Made by a program: the position numbers and the translations under genes
The notes under the pieces: model-generated
Databases searched by the model: none
What the model saw: the letters and a program-made list of their open reading frames with translations, nothing else
Told to the model about the DNA's origin: nothing
In this document: positions 41,267-49,800 of the stretch, piece by piece
How positions within the stretch are numbered: the first letter of the stretch is position 1
How the letters are laid out: the number at the start of each line of letters is the position of its first letter
Source of the DNA: SG8-30 sp963695085
Lineage (GTDB): Bacteria > Pseudomonadota > Gammaproteobacteria > Steroidobacterales > Steroidobacteraceae
Length of the DNA: 64,000 nt
Assembly (NCBI GenBank): GCA_963695085.1
Contig: CAVOFV010000008.1
Location: 310,001-374,000 of the forward strand
Reading direction: 5' to 3'

Positions 41267-41809
41267 TCAGATGACCGGGCCGGCAGACCGGTCGGCCGGG
41301 CGGCCCTCGGCCCGCAGCTTGCGCTCCTTCTCCAGTCGCTTTCGCACACGCTGGCGCTTGAGCTCGGACAGGTAGTCCACGAACAGCTTGCCTTCCAGGT
41401 GGTCCATTTCGTGCTGGATGCACACCGCCAGCAGGCCACAGGCCTCCATCTCGAATGACTGGCCGTCCCGGCCCAGCGCCCGCACGCGGATGCGCTGCGC
41501 GCGCTCGATGTCCTCGAAAATGCCCGGCAGCGACAGGCAGCCTTCCTGCGCGATGGCCACTTCGTCGCGCGAGACAATTGCCGGATTGATGAACACGAGC
41601 GGCTCAGTCCGCTCCTCCGAGACGTCCGCCACCAGCAGCCGGCGGTGGACATCGACCTGGGTCGCGGCCAGGCCGATGCCATTCGAGGCGTACATCGTCT
41701 CGAACATGTCGTCCACCAGGGCGCGCAACGAATCATCCACGGCCTGCACAGGCTGTGCGACGGTTCTCAGTCGCGGGTCGGGATACTCCAGTATTGTGAG
41801 GCGCGTCAT
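41267..41809 (-). CDS. def: Peptide deformylase
   Basis: 180 residues with the three deformylase motifs: GIGLAATQ (I), EGCLSLPG (II, Cys metal ligand) and QHEMDHLEG (III, HExxH-type ligands and catalytic Glu). It removes the N-formyl group of new proteins. It is the first gene of def-fmt-rsmB-DUF4390-ntrYX and is divergent from the LysM gene. Confidence 0.97.
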   Translation of the reverse strand: MTRLTILEYPDPRLRTVAQPVQAVDDSLRALVDDMFETMYASNGIGLAATQVDVHRRLLVADVSEERTEPLVFINPAIVSRDEVAIAQEGCLSLPGIFEDIERAQRIRVRALGRDGQSFEMEACGLLAVCIQHEMDHLEGKLFVDYLSELKRQRVRKRLEKERKLRAEGRPADRSAGPVI

Positions 41810-41992
41810 GCGAATGGGGCCCCGTATTCGTGTAACTGACTCAAGAATGCTGCTAAAGTTCTGCCGGCAATGAACTTAACGCCGACGAGCCGCTCCGGGG
41901 CCGATAGCCGGGCAACTGCTCGCCGGTCATGTTTGCCGCAAGCCCGTGAGTATACGGGTGCAGCGGCTGACCCGGCAGTGAGGGAGCTGTTG

Positions 41993-43096
41993 ATGGCGCC
42001 GTCCTCCGATTCCAAGCACCGCGGCTTTGGCCGCGCATGGTTCCACGCGGCCCTGGCCGCCTTGATCGTCACCGGCGGCCTCGCGCTGCCTGCGGCGCAG
42101 GTGACCGCCCAGTCGGGCGGCATCGACCGCAGCGTCATCCCCATTTCGCCCACCGCGCCTGAGCGCTACGTGGTCGTGAAGGGCGATACGCTGTGGGACA
42201 TCTCGGCCAAGTTCCTGACCGATCCGTGGTTCTGGCCGGAAATCTGGTACATCAACCCGCAGGTCGAGAATCCGCACCTCATCTATCCCGGCGATGTGCT
42301 GGCGCTGACCTGGGTGGACGGCCGCCCGCGTCTGGTGCTGGAACGCGGCGGCGACACGCGCCTGTCGCCGCGGGTGCGCGAACAGCCGCTGTCGGAAGCG
42401 ATTCGCGCGATTCCATGGGAAATCATCGAGACGTTCATGTCCAAGCCCACCGTGCTCGCCAAGGAGCAGGTCGAGGACGCGCCGTACGTGGTGACGGCCA
42501 GGGACCGCCGCATCATTGCGGCCGTCGGTGACGACGTGTACGCGCGTCGCCTCGACCAGGCCACCGTCGCGCAGTCCTACCTCGTGTATCACGTGGGTGA
42601 CAAGCTCAAGGACCCGGACGACGGAGACGTGCTCGGCTACCAGGGCGTCTATGCGGCCACCGGCTCGGTCACGCAGACCGGCGACCCCGCGACACTCAGG
42701 CTGGTCGTTGCCTCCCGCGAGACCCTGCACGGTGACATCCTGCTGCCGGACAAGGTCGACCTGGGCATGGATTTCATCCCGCGGCCGCCTTCGCGCGACG
42801 TGGATGGCAGCATCATGGCGGTCGTCAACGGCCACCTGGCTTTTGGCGAGTACCAGGTCGTGGTCATCAACCGCGGGGCGCGCCACGGGCTCGAGCCCGG
42901 CAATGTGCTGTCGGTCTGGGAGCGCGGCAGCAAGATCACCGACGAGACCAGCAACCGCGAGAGCCGCAAGGTCAGGCTGCCCGACCGGCGCACCGGCGAA
43001 TTCATGGTCTTCAAGACCTGGGACCGCCTCAGCTACGGGCTGCTGCTCGACTCGGACCGCGAGATGCATGTAGGCGACGCGGTCCGAAATCCCTGA
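41993..43096 (+). CDS. LysM-domain exported protein
   Basis: 367 residues from ATG 41993, which has AGGGAG upstream; an in-frame upstream ATG at 41870 lacks one. Signal or anchor at about 16-40, then one LysM domain (about 58-107: YVVVKGDTLWDISAKFL, NPHLIYPGD) that binds peptidoglycan. A beta-rich C-terminal region follows without a catalytic motif. It is the usual neighbour of dprA in gammaproteobacteria and probably a cell-wall-associated protein. A strong terminator follows. Confidence 0.92.
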   Translation: MAPSSDSKHRGFGRAWFHAALAALIVTGGLALPAAQVTAQSGGIDRSVIPISPTAPERYVVVKGDTLWDISAKFLTDPWFWPEIWYINPQVENPHLIYPGDVLALTWVDGRPRLVLERGGDTRLSPRVREQPLSEAIRAIPWEIIETFMSKPTVLAKEQVEDAPYVVTARDRRIIAAVGDDVYARRLDQATVAQSYLVYHVGDKLKDPDDGDVLGYQGVYAATGSVTQTGDPATLRLVVASRETLHGDILLPDKVDLGMDFIPRPPSRDVDGSIMAVVNGHLAFGEYQVVVINRGARHGLEPGNVLSVWERGSKITDETSNRESRKVRLPDRRTGEFMVFKTWDRLSYGLLLDSDREMHVGDAVRNP

Positions 43097-43121
43097 ATCT
43101 GGGTCAATCCGCTCGTTAATC

Positions 43122-43153
43122 GCACGCCGGCCCGCAGGCCGGCGTGCTTTTTT
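43122..43153 (+). terminator. Intrinsic terminator of the LysM gene, abutting dprA
   Basis: An 11-bp perfect GC stem (GCACGCCGGCC and GGCCGGCGTGC) with a CGCA loop is followed directly by TTTTTT (43148-43153). This is the clearest intrinsic terminator in the window. The next base is the dprA GTG. Confidence 0.92.
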
Positions 43154-44290
43154 GTGCGCGTGGAAGACGCCGAGACCGAATTGCGCGCCTGGCTGCGCCT
43201 GGCCGCCGTGCCCGGCCTGGATGGCGCGCGCGCCCTGGCGCTGGTCCGCCACTGCGGCTCGGCCGACGCCGCGTTGCGGGCCTCGACAGCAACCGCGGTC
43301 GCGCTGGGCCTCGGGCCGGGCGCCGTCGCTGCCTTGCACACGCACCCCGCGACCGTCGAAGCATCGCTGCGATGGGCCGGCGTGCCGGGCTGCGCGATCG
43401 TGCGGGCTGGTGGCGCCGGCTATCCGCCGCATTTGCTGACCATCAGCGGAGCGCCGGTCCTGCTGTACGTGCGCGGCAATGCGGCCGCACTGGCGGCCGC
43501 CCAGGTCGCGATCGTCGGCAGCCGCAACCCGACGCCCGCAGGCCGCGAGACGGCGCGCGCCTTTGCCAGACGCATCACGCTGGCCGGCCTGGTCGTCACG
43601 AGCGGGCTCGCCGTGGGCATTGACGCGGCCGCGCACCGCGGCGCGCTGGAAGCTGGCGGCCGCACCATTGCCGTGTGCGGCACGGGCGCCGACCTCGTCT
43701 ATCCCGCCGGCCACATGGCGCTCGCCGACTCGATCGCCGCTGCCGGAGCGCTGGTGACCGAGTTTCCACCAGGCACGCCGCCGCTGCCCGGCAACTTCCC
43801 GCAACGCAACCGGTTGATCAGCGGCCTTTCGCTCGGCGTCGTGGTGGTCGAGGCCGCCGAGCGCTCGGGGTCGCTCATCACCGCGCGCCTCGCGGGCGAA
43901 CAGGGGCGCGAAGTGTTCGCCGTGCCGGGCTCGATCCACAATCCCCTGAGCCGCGGCTGCCACCGCCTGATCCGCGACGGCGCCCGGCTGGTCGAGAGCG
44001 CGGAAGAACTGCTGGACGGGCTGCAGCACGACCTGTTCCTTGCCGTCACGCCCGACAGTGCGCAAGCTGCGGACGCTCCAAGAGTTTCCGGGCCGGCGTT
44101 GGACAGCGACTGCAAAATCCTGTTGAATGCCTGCGGCTTCGGGCCGGTCGATGCCGACATCCTGGTCGAGAGAACGGGTTTTTCGGCGGCCGCCGTGTCC
44201 TCGAAGCTGCTTCTGCTCGAACTCATGGGTGAGATCGAGCCCTGCGCCGGCGGCAGATACTGCCGGATTCCCACGGGGTCGTCTGGATGA
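43154..44290 (+). CDS. dprA: DNA-processing protein DprA (Smf)
   Basis: 378 residues. The Rossmann-like core is VAIVGSRNPTPAGRETARAF, TSGLAVGIDAAAH, TIAVCGTGADLVYPAGH, PGNFPQRNRLISGLS and EAAERSGSLITARLA. A winged-helix C-terminal domain ends LMGEIEPCAGGRYCRI. It loads RecA on incoming single-stranded DNA. The start is GTG 43154 (or GTG 43160), immediately after the T-run of a terminator and with no Shine-Dalgarno sequence, so initiation must be unusual or depend on read-through. Confidence 0.93.
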   Translation: MRVEDAETELRAWLRLAAVPGLDGARALALVRHCGSADAALRASTATAVALGLGPGAVAALHTHPATVEASLRWAGVPGCAIVRAGGAGYPPHLLTISGAPVLLYVRGNAAALAAAQVAIVGSRNPTPAGRETARAFARRITLAGLVVTSGLAVGIDAAAHRGALEAGGRTIAVCGTGADLVYPAGHMALADSIAAAGALVTEFPPGTPPLPGNFPQRNRLISGLSLGVVVVEAAERSGSLITARLAGEQGREVFAVPGSIHNPLSRGCHRLIRDGARLVESAEELLDGLQHDLFLAVTPDSAQAADAPRVSGPALDSDCKILLNACGFGPVDADILVERTGFSAAAVSSKLLLLELMGEIEPCAGGRYCRIPTGSSG

Positions 44291-44760
44291 AGGAAACCGT
44301 TCTCGACATCTTGATCCACCTGTTCGAGAACTTCCTTGATGCGGGAGACGAACCCGAGCCGAGCCGCGACGCGCTGAAGCAGGGCCTCGAGCGCGCCGGG
44401 TATCCGGAACGGGAGATCGAGCGGGCGCTGGCCTGGCTCGAGGAACTGGCCGAAGGCCAGGATCATCGGGTCGGCGAGTCGACCGGCCGTGCCATGCGCG
44501 TGTTCAGCGGCCACGAGGTCGCGCGGTTCGACACCGACGTGCGCGGTTATCTGCTGCACCTGGAGAACATCGGGATCCTGTCGTCGCTGCAGCGTGAGGT
44601 CGTGATAGACAGGCTGCTCGCGCTCGACTCCGACGACGTCGATATCGAGCAGGTGAAGTGGGTCGTGCTCATGGTGCTGTTCAGCCAGCCGGGCCAGGAG
44701 CAGGCCTACGAGCGGATGGAAGACCTGGTGTTCGAGGAGCGGCGCGACGCGATGCACTGA
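44287..44760 (+). CDS. smg: Smg protein (DUF494)
   Basis: 157 residues, all-helical DUF494. It starts KETVLDILIHLFENFLDAG and ends WVVLMVLFSQPGQEQAYERMEDLVFE, the family signatures. Function is unknown, possibly tied to DNA uptake or topoisomerase since it nearly always sits between dprA and topA, as here. ATG overlaps the dprA stop by 4 nt. Confidence 0.95.
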   Translation: MKETVLDILIHLFENFLDAGDEPEPSRDALKQGLERAGYPEREIERALAWLEELAEGQDHRVGESTGRAMRVFSGHEVARFDTDVRGYLLHLENIGILSSLQREVVIDRLLALDSDDVDIEQVKWVVLMVLFSQPGQEQAYERMEDLVFEERRDAMH

Positions 44761-44845
44761 GCGTGGCGCGAGGCCGGCGTGAAGGCAGCCGCGGCCAGGT
44801 CCGCGGCTTTGGCGTCTCAGGGGGACGGGGAAAGCGACGGTAAAG

Positions 44846-47368
44846 ATGAGCAGCAACCTGATCATCGTGGAATCGCCCGCCAAGGCGAAGACCCTCAAGA
44901 AGTACCTCGGCAAGGACTACGAGGTGCTGGCTTCGTACGGCCATGTGCGCGACCTGATCGAGAAGGAGGGCGCGGTGGATCCCGCGGCCGGTTTCTCGAT
45001 GACTTACGCGCTGATCGAGAAGAACCGGCCCAGGGTCGACGCGATCGAGCGCGCGCTTCGCAAGGCAAGTGTGCTGGTCCTCGCCACCGATCCGGATCGG
45101 GAGGGTGAAGCGATTTCGTGGCATCTCGCCGAGATCCTGCGCGAGCGCGGCGCGCTGGGAGACCGCGAACTGCGCCGGGTGCGCTTCTACGAAGTGACGC
45201 GCAACGCCGTCATCGAGGCACTCGAGCACCCGGAGTCGGTCAACGACAACCTGGTCAACGCGTACAAGGCGCGTCGTGCCCTCGACTACCTGGTCGGTTA
45301 CAACCTGTCGCCGCTGTTGTGGCGGAAGATCAAGCCGGGCCTGTCCGCCGGCCGCGTGCAGAGCGTCGCGCTGCGCCTGATCTGCGAGCGCGAGGACGAG
45401 ATTGTCGCGTTCGTGCGTCAGGAATACTGGACGGTCGAGGCGCAGGGCCGCAAGGGCGACGCCCCGTTCCCGGCGCGACTCGCCGAGTACCGCGGCAAGA
45501 AGGTCGAGGCCGATACGCAGAAGAACCGCTTCACGATCACCAGCGAGGCGAAGGCGCGCGAGGTCGAGAGCACGATCCTGGACGCTGCGGCCGGCCGGCT
45601 GACCGTCGCTGCGGTCGAGCGCAAGCCGAAGCGCCGCAATCCGGCGGCGCCGTTCACGACTTCCACGCTGCAGCAGGAAGCCGCCCGCAAGCTCGGCTTC
45701 ACGGCGCGGCGCACCATGCAGACCGCGCAGCGCCTGTACGAGGCCGGTTTCATCACCTACATGCGAACCGATTCGGTCTCGCTGTCCCGCGAGGCGGTGC
45801 AGGAGATCCGCGGCCTGATCACGCGCAGCTGGGGCGACAAGGCGCTGTCGGAGCACGTCAACGTCTATCGCACGAAATCGAAGAACGCCCAGGAGGCGCA
45901 TGAGGCCGTGCGCCCGACGTCGGCAGCATTGGCGCCACAGGCGGCCGAGGCGGAGATCGCCGATGCGGACCAGAACCGCCTTTACGCGCTGATCTGGAAG
46001 CGCGCGGTGGCCTGCCAGATGGCGCCGGCGGTGTTCGACACGGTCGCGGTCGACCTGGTCGCCGGCGCTGACGCCGGGGTATCCGGCGCGGCGCGCCACG
46101 TGTTCCGCGCGACCGGCCAGACGCTGGTCGAAGCAGGCTTCTTTGCCGTGTATCACGAGGACCATGACGACGACGAGGTGTTCGACAGCGAGGACGAGCA
46201 GCGGCTGCCGCAGCTGGCAGAGGGCGACCGCGTGGCGCTGGCCGAGCTGACGCCCGCCCAGCATTTCACGCAGCCGCCGCCGCGCTACACCGAGGCCAGC
46301 CTGGTCAAGTCGCTGGAGCAGCACGGCATCGGCCGGCCCTCCACCTATGCGTCCATCATCGAGACCTTGCGCTACCGCAAGTACGTCGAGATGGGCGGCC
46401 GCGCCTTCGTGCCGACCGACATCGCCAAGATCGTCAGTCGCTTCCTGGTCCGCTATTTCAAGAACTATGTCGACTACGGTTTCACCGCCCAGATGGAAGA
46501 CCTGCTCGACGAGATCAGCAATGGCAAGCGCAAGTGGCAACCAGAGCTCGAGCGTTTCTGGCAGCCGTTCCAGAAGCGCGTGCAGGAGATCGCCAAGGGT
46601 GTGAGCCGCGAGGAGGTCGCCGAGTCGCGGCAGATCGGCACCGACCCGGCCACCGGCAAGCCCGTGTCGGTCCGCATGGGGCAGTACGGTCCGTTCGTGC
46701 AGCTCGGGCACCGCGATGACGAGGACAAGCCGAAGTTCGCCAGCCTGATGCCCGGCCAGCGCATGGACGACGTGACGCTCGAGGAGGCGTTCCGGTTGCT
46801 GTCGCTGCCGCGCGCGCTGGGCCACGGCCCGTCCGGCGAACCGATCAGCGTCGGTCGCGGGCAGTACGGCCCCTACGTCAAGTACGGCGCGAAGTTCGCT
46901 TCCATCAAGGACGACGACCCGTTCACGCTGACGCTCGAGCGCGCGCTGGAAATCGTTGACGCCAAGAAGAAGGCCGACGTGAAGCGCAGCATCACGCGGT
47001 TCGAGGCCGAGGGCATTTCAGTGCTGGACGGCCGCTTCGGGCCGTACGTGACCGACGGCAAGAAGAACGCCAAGGTGCCAAGACCGGACATCCCCAAGAC
47101 CGCCGACGCCGAGACCAAGGCGCGGCTGTGGCGCGCGGCGGCCGCGCGCCTGACGCTCGAGGAGTGCCAGGCGCTGATCGCGGCGGCGCCGGTCCGGAAG
47201 GGCCGCTTCGCCCGTCGTGGCGCTGCGCCCGGCAAGGCCGCCGGCAAGAAGACGGCAGCGAGGAAGGCGACCGCCAAGGCTGCCACCACCGCTCGCAAGA
47301 AGAAGGTCGCCAAGCCCAGGGCCAACTCCAAGGCCGCTCCGGCGCGCGGGAAAAAGAAGACGACATGA
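44846..47368 (+). CDS. topA: DNA topoisomerase I
   Basis: 840 residues. The Toprim domain starts NLIIVESPAKAKTLKKYLG and has the DPDREGE motif (ATDPDREGEAISWHLA). The active-site Tyr is in ITYMRTDSVSLSREAV (about residue 309). The C-terminus has topo-C repeats (GKPVSVRMGQYGPFVQLG, GEPISVGRGQYGPYVKYG, LDGRFGPYVTDGKK) instead of cysteine zinc fingers, and a Lys/Ala-rich tail of about 50 residues. It relaxes negative supercoils. Its stop overlaps the hemF start (ATGA). Confidence 0.97.
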   Translation: MSSNLIIVESPAKAKTLKKYLGKDYEVLASYGHVRDLIEKEGAVDPAAGFSMTYALIEKNRPRVDAIERALRKASVLVLATDPDREGEAISWHLAEILRERGALGDRELRRVRFYEVTRNAVIEALEHPESVNDNLVNAYKARRALDYLVGYNLSPLLWRKIKPGLSAGRVQSVALRLICEREDEIVAFVRQEYWTVEAQGRKGDAPFPARLAEYRGKKVEADTQKNRFTITSEAKAREVESTILDAAAGRLTVAAVERKPKRRNPAAPFTTSTLQQEAARKLGFTARRTMQTAQRLYEAGFITYMRTDSVSLSREAVQEIRGLITRSWGDKALSEHVNVYRTKSKNAQEAHEAVRPTSAALAPQAAEAEIADADQNRLYALIWKRAVACQMAPAVFDTVAVDLVAGADAGVSGAARHVFRATGQTLVEAGFFAVYHEDHDDDEVFDSEDEQRLPQLAEGDRVALAELTPAQHFTQPPPRYTEASLVKSLEQHGIGRPSTYASIIETLRYRKYVEMGGRAFVPTDIAKIVSRFLVRYFKNYVDYGFTAQMEDLLDEISNGKRKWQPELERFWQPFQKRVQEIAKGVSREEVAESRQIGTDPATGKPVSVRMGQYGPFVQLGHRDDEDKPKFASLMPGQRMDDVTLEEAFRLLSLPRALGHGPSGEPISVGRGQYGPYVKYGAKFASIKDDDPFTLTLERALEIVDAKKKADVKRSITRFEAEGISVLDGRFGPYVTDGKKNAKVPRPDIPKTADAETKARLWRAAAARLTLEECQALIAAAPVRKGRFARRGAAPGKAAGKKTAARKATAKAATTARKKKVAKPRANSKAAPARGKKKTT

Positions 47369-48309
47369 GCGACGCGGTCGACCGGGACGCCGTCAAGGCT
47401 TACCTGCTCGATCTCCAGGACCGGGTTGGCGATGCGCTGGAGCGCGCGGATGGGCGAGGCCATTTCCGCCGCGACCGCTGGCAGCGGGCCGAAGGTGGCG
47501 GAGGCGAAAGCCGCGTGCTGCTCGACGGCGCGCTGTTCGAGCAGGGTGGCGTGAATTTCTCGCACGTCACCGGCCGCAGCATGCCGGCCTCGGCGACCCA
47601 GCACCGGCCGGAGCTGGCCGGCGCCGCCTTCGAGGCCATGGGCCTGTCGCTGGTGCTGCACCCGCACAATCCGTATGTCCCGACCGCCCATATGAACGTG
47701 CGCTTCTTCATCGCGGATCCGCCCGGCGGCGCGGCCGTCTGGTGGTTTGGCGGCGGCTTCGACCTGACACCCTGCTATCCGTTCGACGAGGACGTCCTGC
47801 ATTGGCACCGCATCGCCCGTGCTGCGTGCGGCGACGACAGGCTGCATGCCCGGCACAAGGCCTGGTGCGACGAGTACTTCTTCCTGCGCCATCGCGGCGA
47901 GACCCGCGGGGTCGGCGGGCTGTTCTTCGACGATCTCAATGAGGGCGGCTTCGACGCCTGTTTCGCCTATCAGCGGCGGGTCGGCGACGCCTTCCTCGAC
48001 GGCTACTTGCCGATCGCGGAGCGACGTCGCGCGATGCCGTATGGCGAGCGCGAACGGGATTTCCAGTTGTACCGCCGCGGCCGCTATGTCGAGTTCAATC
48101 TCGTCTACGACCGGGGCACCCTGTTCGGCCTGCAGTCGGGCGGCCGCACGGAATCCATACTGATGTCGCTGCCGCCGCTGGTGCGCTGGCAATACGACTG
48201 GCACCCCGAGCCCGGCTCTGCCGAAGAGCGGCTGACCCGGGATTACCTGCGGCCGAGGGACTGGCTCGCGGAGCTGGCGGGCGGCGCTGAGCGGCCCGCG
48301 GGAAAATGA
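47365..48309 (+). CDS. hemF: Oxygen-dependent coproporphyrinogen III oxidase
   Basis: 314 residues from ATG 47365. Signatures: GGVNFSHVTG, NPYVPTAHMNVRFF (conserved His), WWFGGGFDLTPCYPFDEDVLHWH, YCDEYFFLRHRGE-like WCDEYFFLRHRGETRGVGG and EFNLVYDRGTLFGLQSGGRTESILMS. It makes protoporphyrinogen IX using oxygen, showing an aerobic cell. Coupled by 4-nt overlaps to topA and rlmJ. Confidence 0.97.
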   Translation: MSDAVDRDAVKAYLLDLQDRVGDALERADGRGHFRRDRWQRAEGGGGESRVLLDGALFEQGGVNFSHVTGRSMPASATQHRPELAGAAFEAMGLSLVLHPHNPYVPTAHMNVRFFIADPPGGAAVWWFGGGFDLTPCYPFDEDVLHWHRIARAACGDDRLHARHKAWCDEYFFLRHRGETRGVGGLFFDDLNEGGFDACFAYQRRVGDAFLDGYLPIAERRRAMPYGERERDFQLYRRGRYVEFNLVYDRGTLFGLQSGGRTESILMSLPPLVRWQYDWHPEPGSAEERLTRDYLRPRDWLAELAGGAERPAGK

Positions 48310-49154
48310 ACTACAGCCACACGTTCCACGCCGGCAACTTCGCGGACGTGTTCAAGCACGTCGTGCTCGTCGCGCTACTCGAATCGCTGACCAGGAAGGA
48401 CAAGCCGCTGTTCTTCCTGGACACCCATGCCGGACGCGGCCGCTATGACCTGGCCGGCGCGGAAGCACAGCGCAGCGGCGAGGCCGACGCCGGCATTCAC
48501 CGGCTTGCGGCGGCAGGCGCCGTCGCGCCGGCCGTGGACCGTTACCTGGAGCTCGTGCGCAGCTGCAACCGTGCGAACACCCGGCGCATCCGCTACTACC
48601 CGGGTTCGCCGCTGCTGGCGTCGATGCTGCTGCGCCCCGGCGACCGGCTGGCAGTGTGCGACATCGAGCGGCGGGAAGCCACCGCACTGCGCCGGGAGTT
48701 CGCCGGTGATCGTCGCGTGGCGGTTCACCTGCGCGACGGCCACGAGGCCCTGCGCGCGCTGTTGCCGCCGGCCGAACGTCGCGGCATTGCACTCATCGAC
48801 CCACCCTACGAGGCCCAGGAACAGGACCTGTCGCTGGTCGCGGACAGCCTGGCAGCCGCCCAACGACGCTGGCCTGAAGGCGTCTACGCGGCCTGGTATC
48901 CCATCAAGCGCGGCGCAGCGAGTGCGGTATTCCATGCCTCGCTCGCCGCGCGCGGCGTCGCCAGGCTGCTCGTTGCGGAGCTGTCGGTACACCCGCTCGA
49001 CAACGCCGTCGGACTCAACGGTTCCGGTCTCGTGATCCTGAACCCGCCGTGGCGGCTCGACGAACTGCTGGTGTCGACGCTGCCGGCACTGCATGCCACG
49101 CTGGCGCCGCAAGGGGCCGGACAGACGAGGGTCAGCTGGGTCGTTCCGGAGTGA
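48306..49154 (+). CDS. rlmJ: 23S rRNA (adenine-2030-N6)-methyltransferase
   Basis: 282 residues. N-terminal MNYSHTFHAGNFADVFKH and the methyltransferase motif GIALIDPPYEAQEQDL (NPPY-like DPPY) identify RlmJ. It methylates A2030 of 23S rRNA. ATG overlaps the hemF stop (ATGA). The gene ends the lysM-dprA-smg-topA-hemF-rlmJ block. Confidence 0.95.
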   Translation: MNYSHTFHAGNFADVFKHVVLVALLESLTRKDKPLFFLDTHAGRGRYDLAGAEAQRSGEADAGIHRLAAAGAVAPAVDRYLELVRSCNRANTRRIRYYPGSPLLASMLLRPGDRLAVCDIERREATALRREFAGDRRVAVHLRDGHEALRALLPPAERRGIALIDPPYEAQEQDLSLVADSLAAAQRRWPEGVYAAWYPIKRGAASAVFHASLAARGVARLLVAELSVHPLDNAVGLNGSGLVILNPPWRLDELLVSTLPALHATLAPQGAGQTRVSWVVPE

Positions 49155-49181
49155 ATTCCGCAGCCGCCGGGAAAAGAAGAA

Positions 49182-49256
49182 GCCGTGGCGCCCAGCAACG
49201 GACGCCACGGCCGGTTTAGCGCTCAACGTGCCAGGCCCGGTTGCTGCAGGGCCTGG
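49182..49256. terminator. Two tandem hairpins between convergent rlmJ and the Cys-repeat gene
   Basis: Hairpin A has 9-bp arms GCCGTGGCG and CGCCACGGC (49182-49211). Hairpin B has 8-bp arms CCAGGCCC and GGGCCTGG (49231-49256). They lie between two convergent stops and probably terminate both transcripts, though neither has a T-tract. Confidence 0.55.
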
Positions 49257-49265
49257 TGCGACAAG

Positions 49266-49733
49266 TCACTCCTTCTTGTCAGCGCCGCACTTGCCTTCGG
49301 CAGCCTTTTCGCCAGCCGCCGCTTTCTTGTCGGCGCCGCAGGTCCCTTCAGCCGCCTTCTCGCCGGCCGCTGCCTTCTTGTCGGCGCCGCACTTGCCTTC
49401 GGCAGCCTTTTCGCCAGCCGCCGCTTTCTTGTCGGCGCCGCAGGTCCCTTCAGCCGCCTTCTCTCCGGCCGCCGCCTTCTTGTCGGCGCCGCACTTGCCC
49501 TCGCCGCACTTGCCCTCTGCCGCCTTCTCGCCGGCCACAGCCTTCTTGCTCGCGCCACAGCTGCCCTCGGCCTTCTTGTCGCCCCCACACGAACCCTCGC
49601 CCGCAAACTGCACGTAGCCCTGGCCCAGGTCGACCGCGCTGAAAGCGCTCGCAGTGCCGGCCACTGCCATCGATCCGGCCAGGGCCGCGCTGATGGCCAG
49701 CGCCACCGGTGTCTTGAATCCCCTCTTGCTCAT
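49266..49733 (-). CDS. HvfA/bufferin-like secreted Cys-repeat peptide precursor
   Basis: 155 residues from ATG 49733, with TGGAGGA just upstream. There is a signal peptide (about 1-30, ending GTASA), a short leader (FSAVDLGQGYVQFAGEG), then a low-complexity tail with eight Glu-Gly-x-Cys-Gly motifs: four EGKCG, two EGTCG and two EGSCG, separated by GADKKAAAGEKAA spacers. This matches the precursors whose EGKCG cysteines are changed by MNIO (DUF692) enzymes to copper- or metal-binding groups. No MNIO or DUF2063 partner lies beside it. It is downstream of an ECF sigma / anti-sigma pair by 67 nt, which probably controls it. Confidence 0.85.
   Translation of the reverse strand: MSKRGFKTPVALAISAALAGSMAVAGTASAFSAVDLGQGYVQFAGEGSCGGDKKAEGSCGASKKAVAGEKAAEGKCGEGKCGADKKAAAGEKAAEGTCGADKKAAAGEKAAEGKCGADKKAAAGEKAAEGTCGADKKAAAGEKAAEGKCGADKKE
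49278..49499 (-). repeat. 51-bp in-frame tandem repeat with 102-bp higher-order unit
   Basis: Units start at 49278, 49329, 49380, 49431 and 49482, exactly 51 bp apart (17 codons). Alternate units are more alike (EGKCG or EGTCG versions), so the array grew by doubling a 102-bp pair. It is wholly inside the Cys-repeat coding region and in frame. Confidence 0.9.
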
Positions 49734-49800
49734 GTCTCGATCCTCCAAAGTGATTGAACCCCGCGTTCGGGGAAAGCCGCCATGCCGAATGCGGGGCCGA

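Noticed and set aside
49278..49499. Possible CRISPR array because of regular repeats
   Set aside because: There are no variable spacers. The units are contiguous, 51 bp (17 codons) and in frame within a coding sequence.
49093..49617. A repeat-rich plus-strand frame (FSPAAAFLSAPQ-type repeats)
   Set aside because: It is the complement of the Cys-repeat gene, has no ribosome site and begins inside rlmJ. The minus-strand frame has a signal peptide and recognised motifs.
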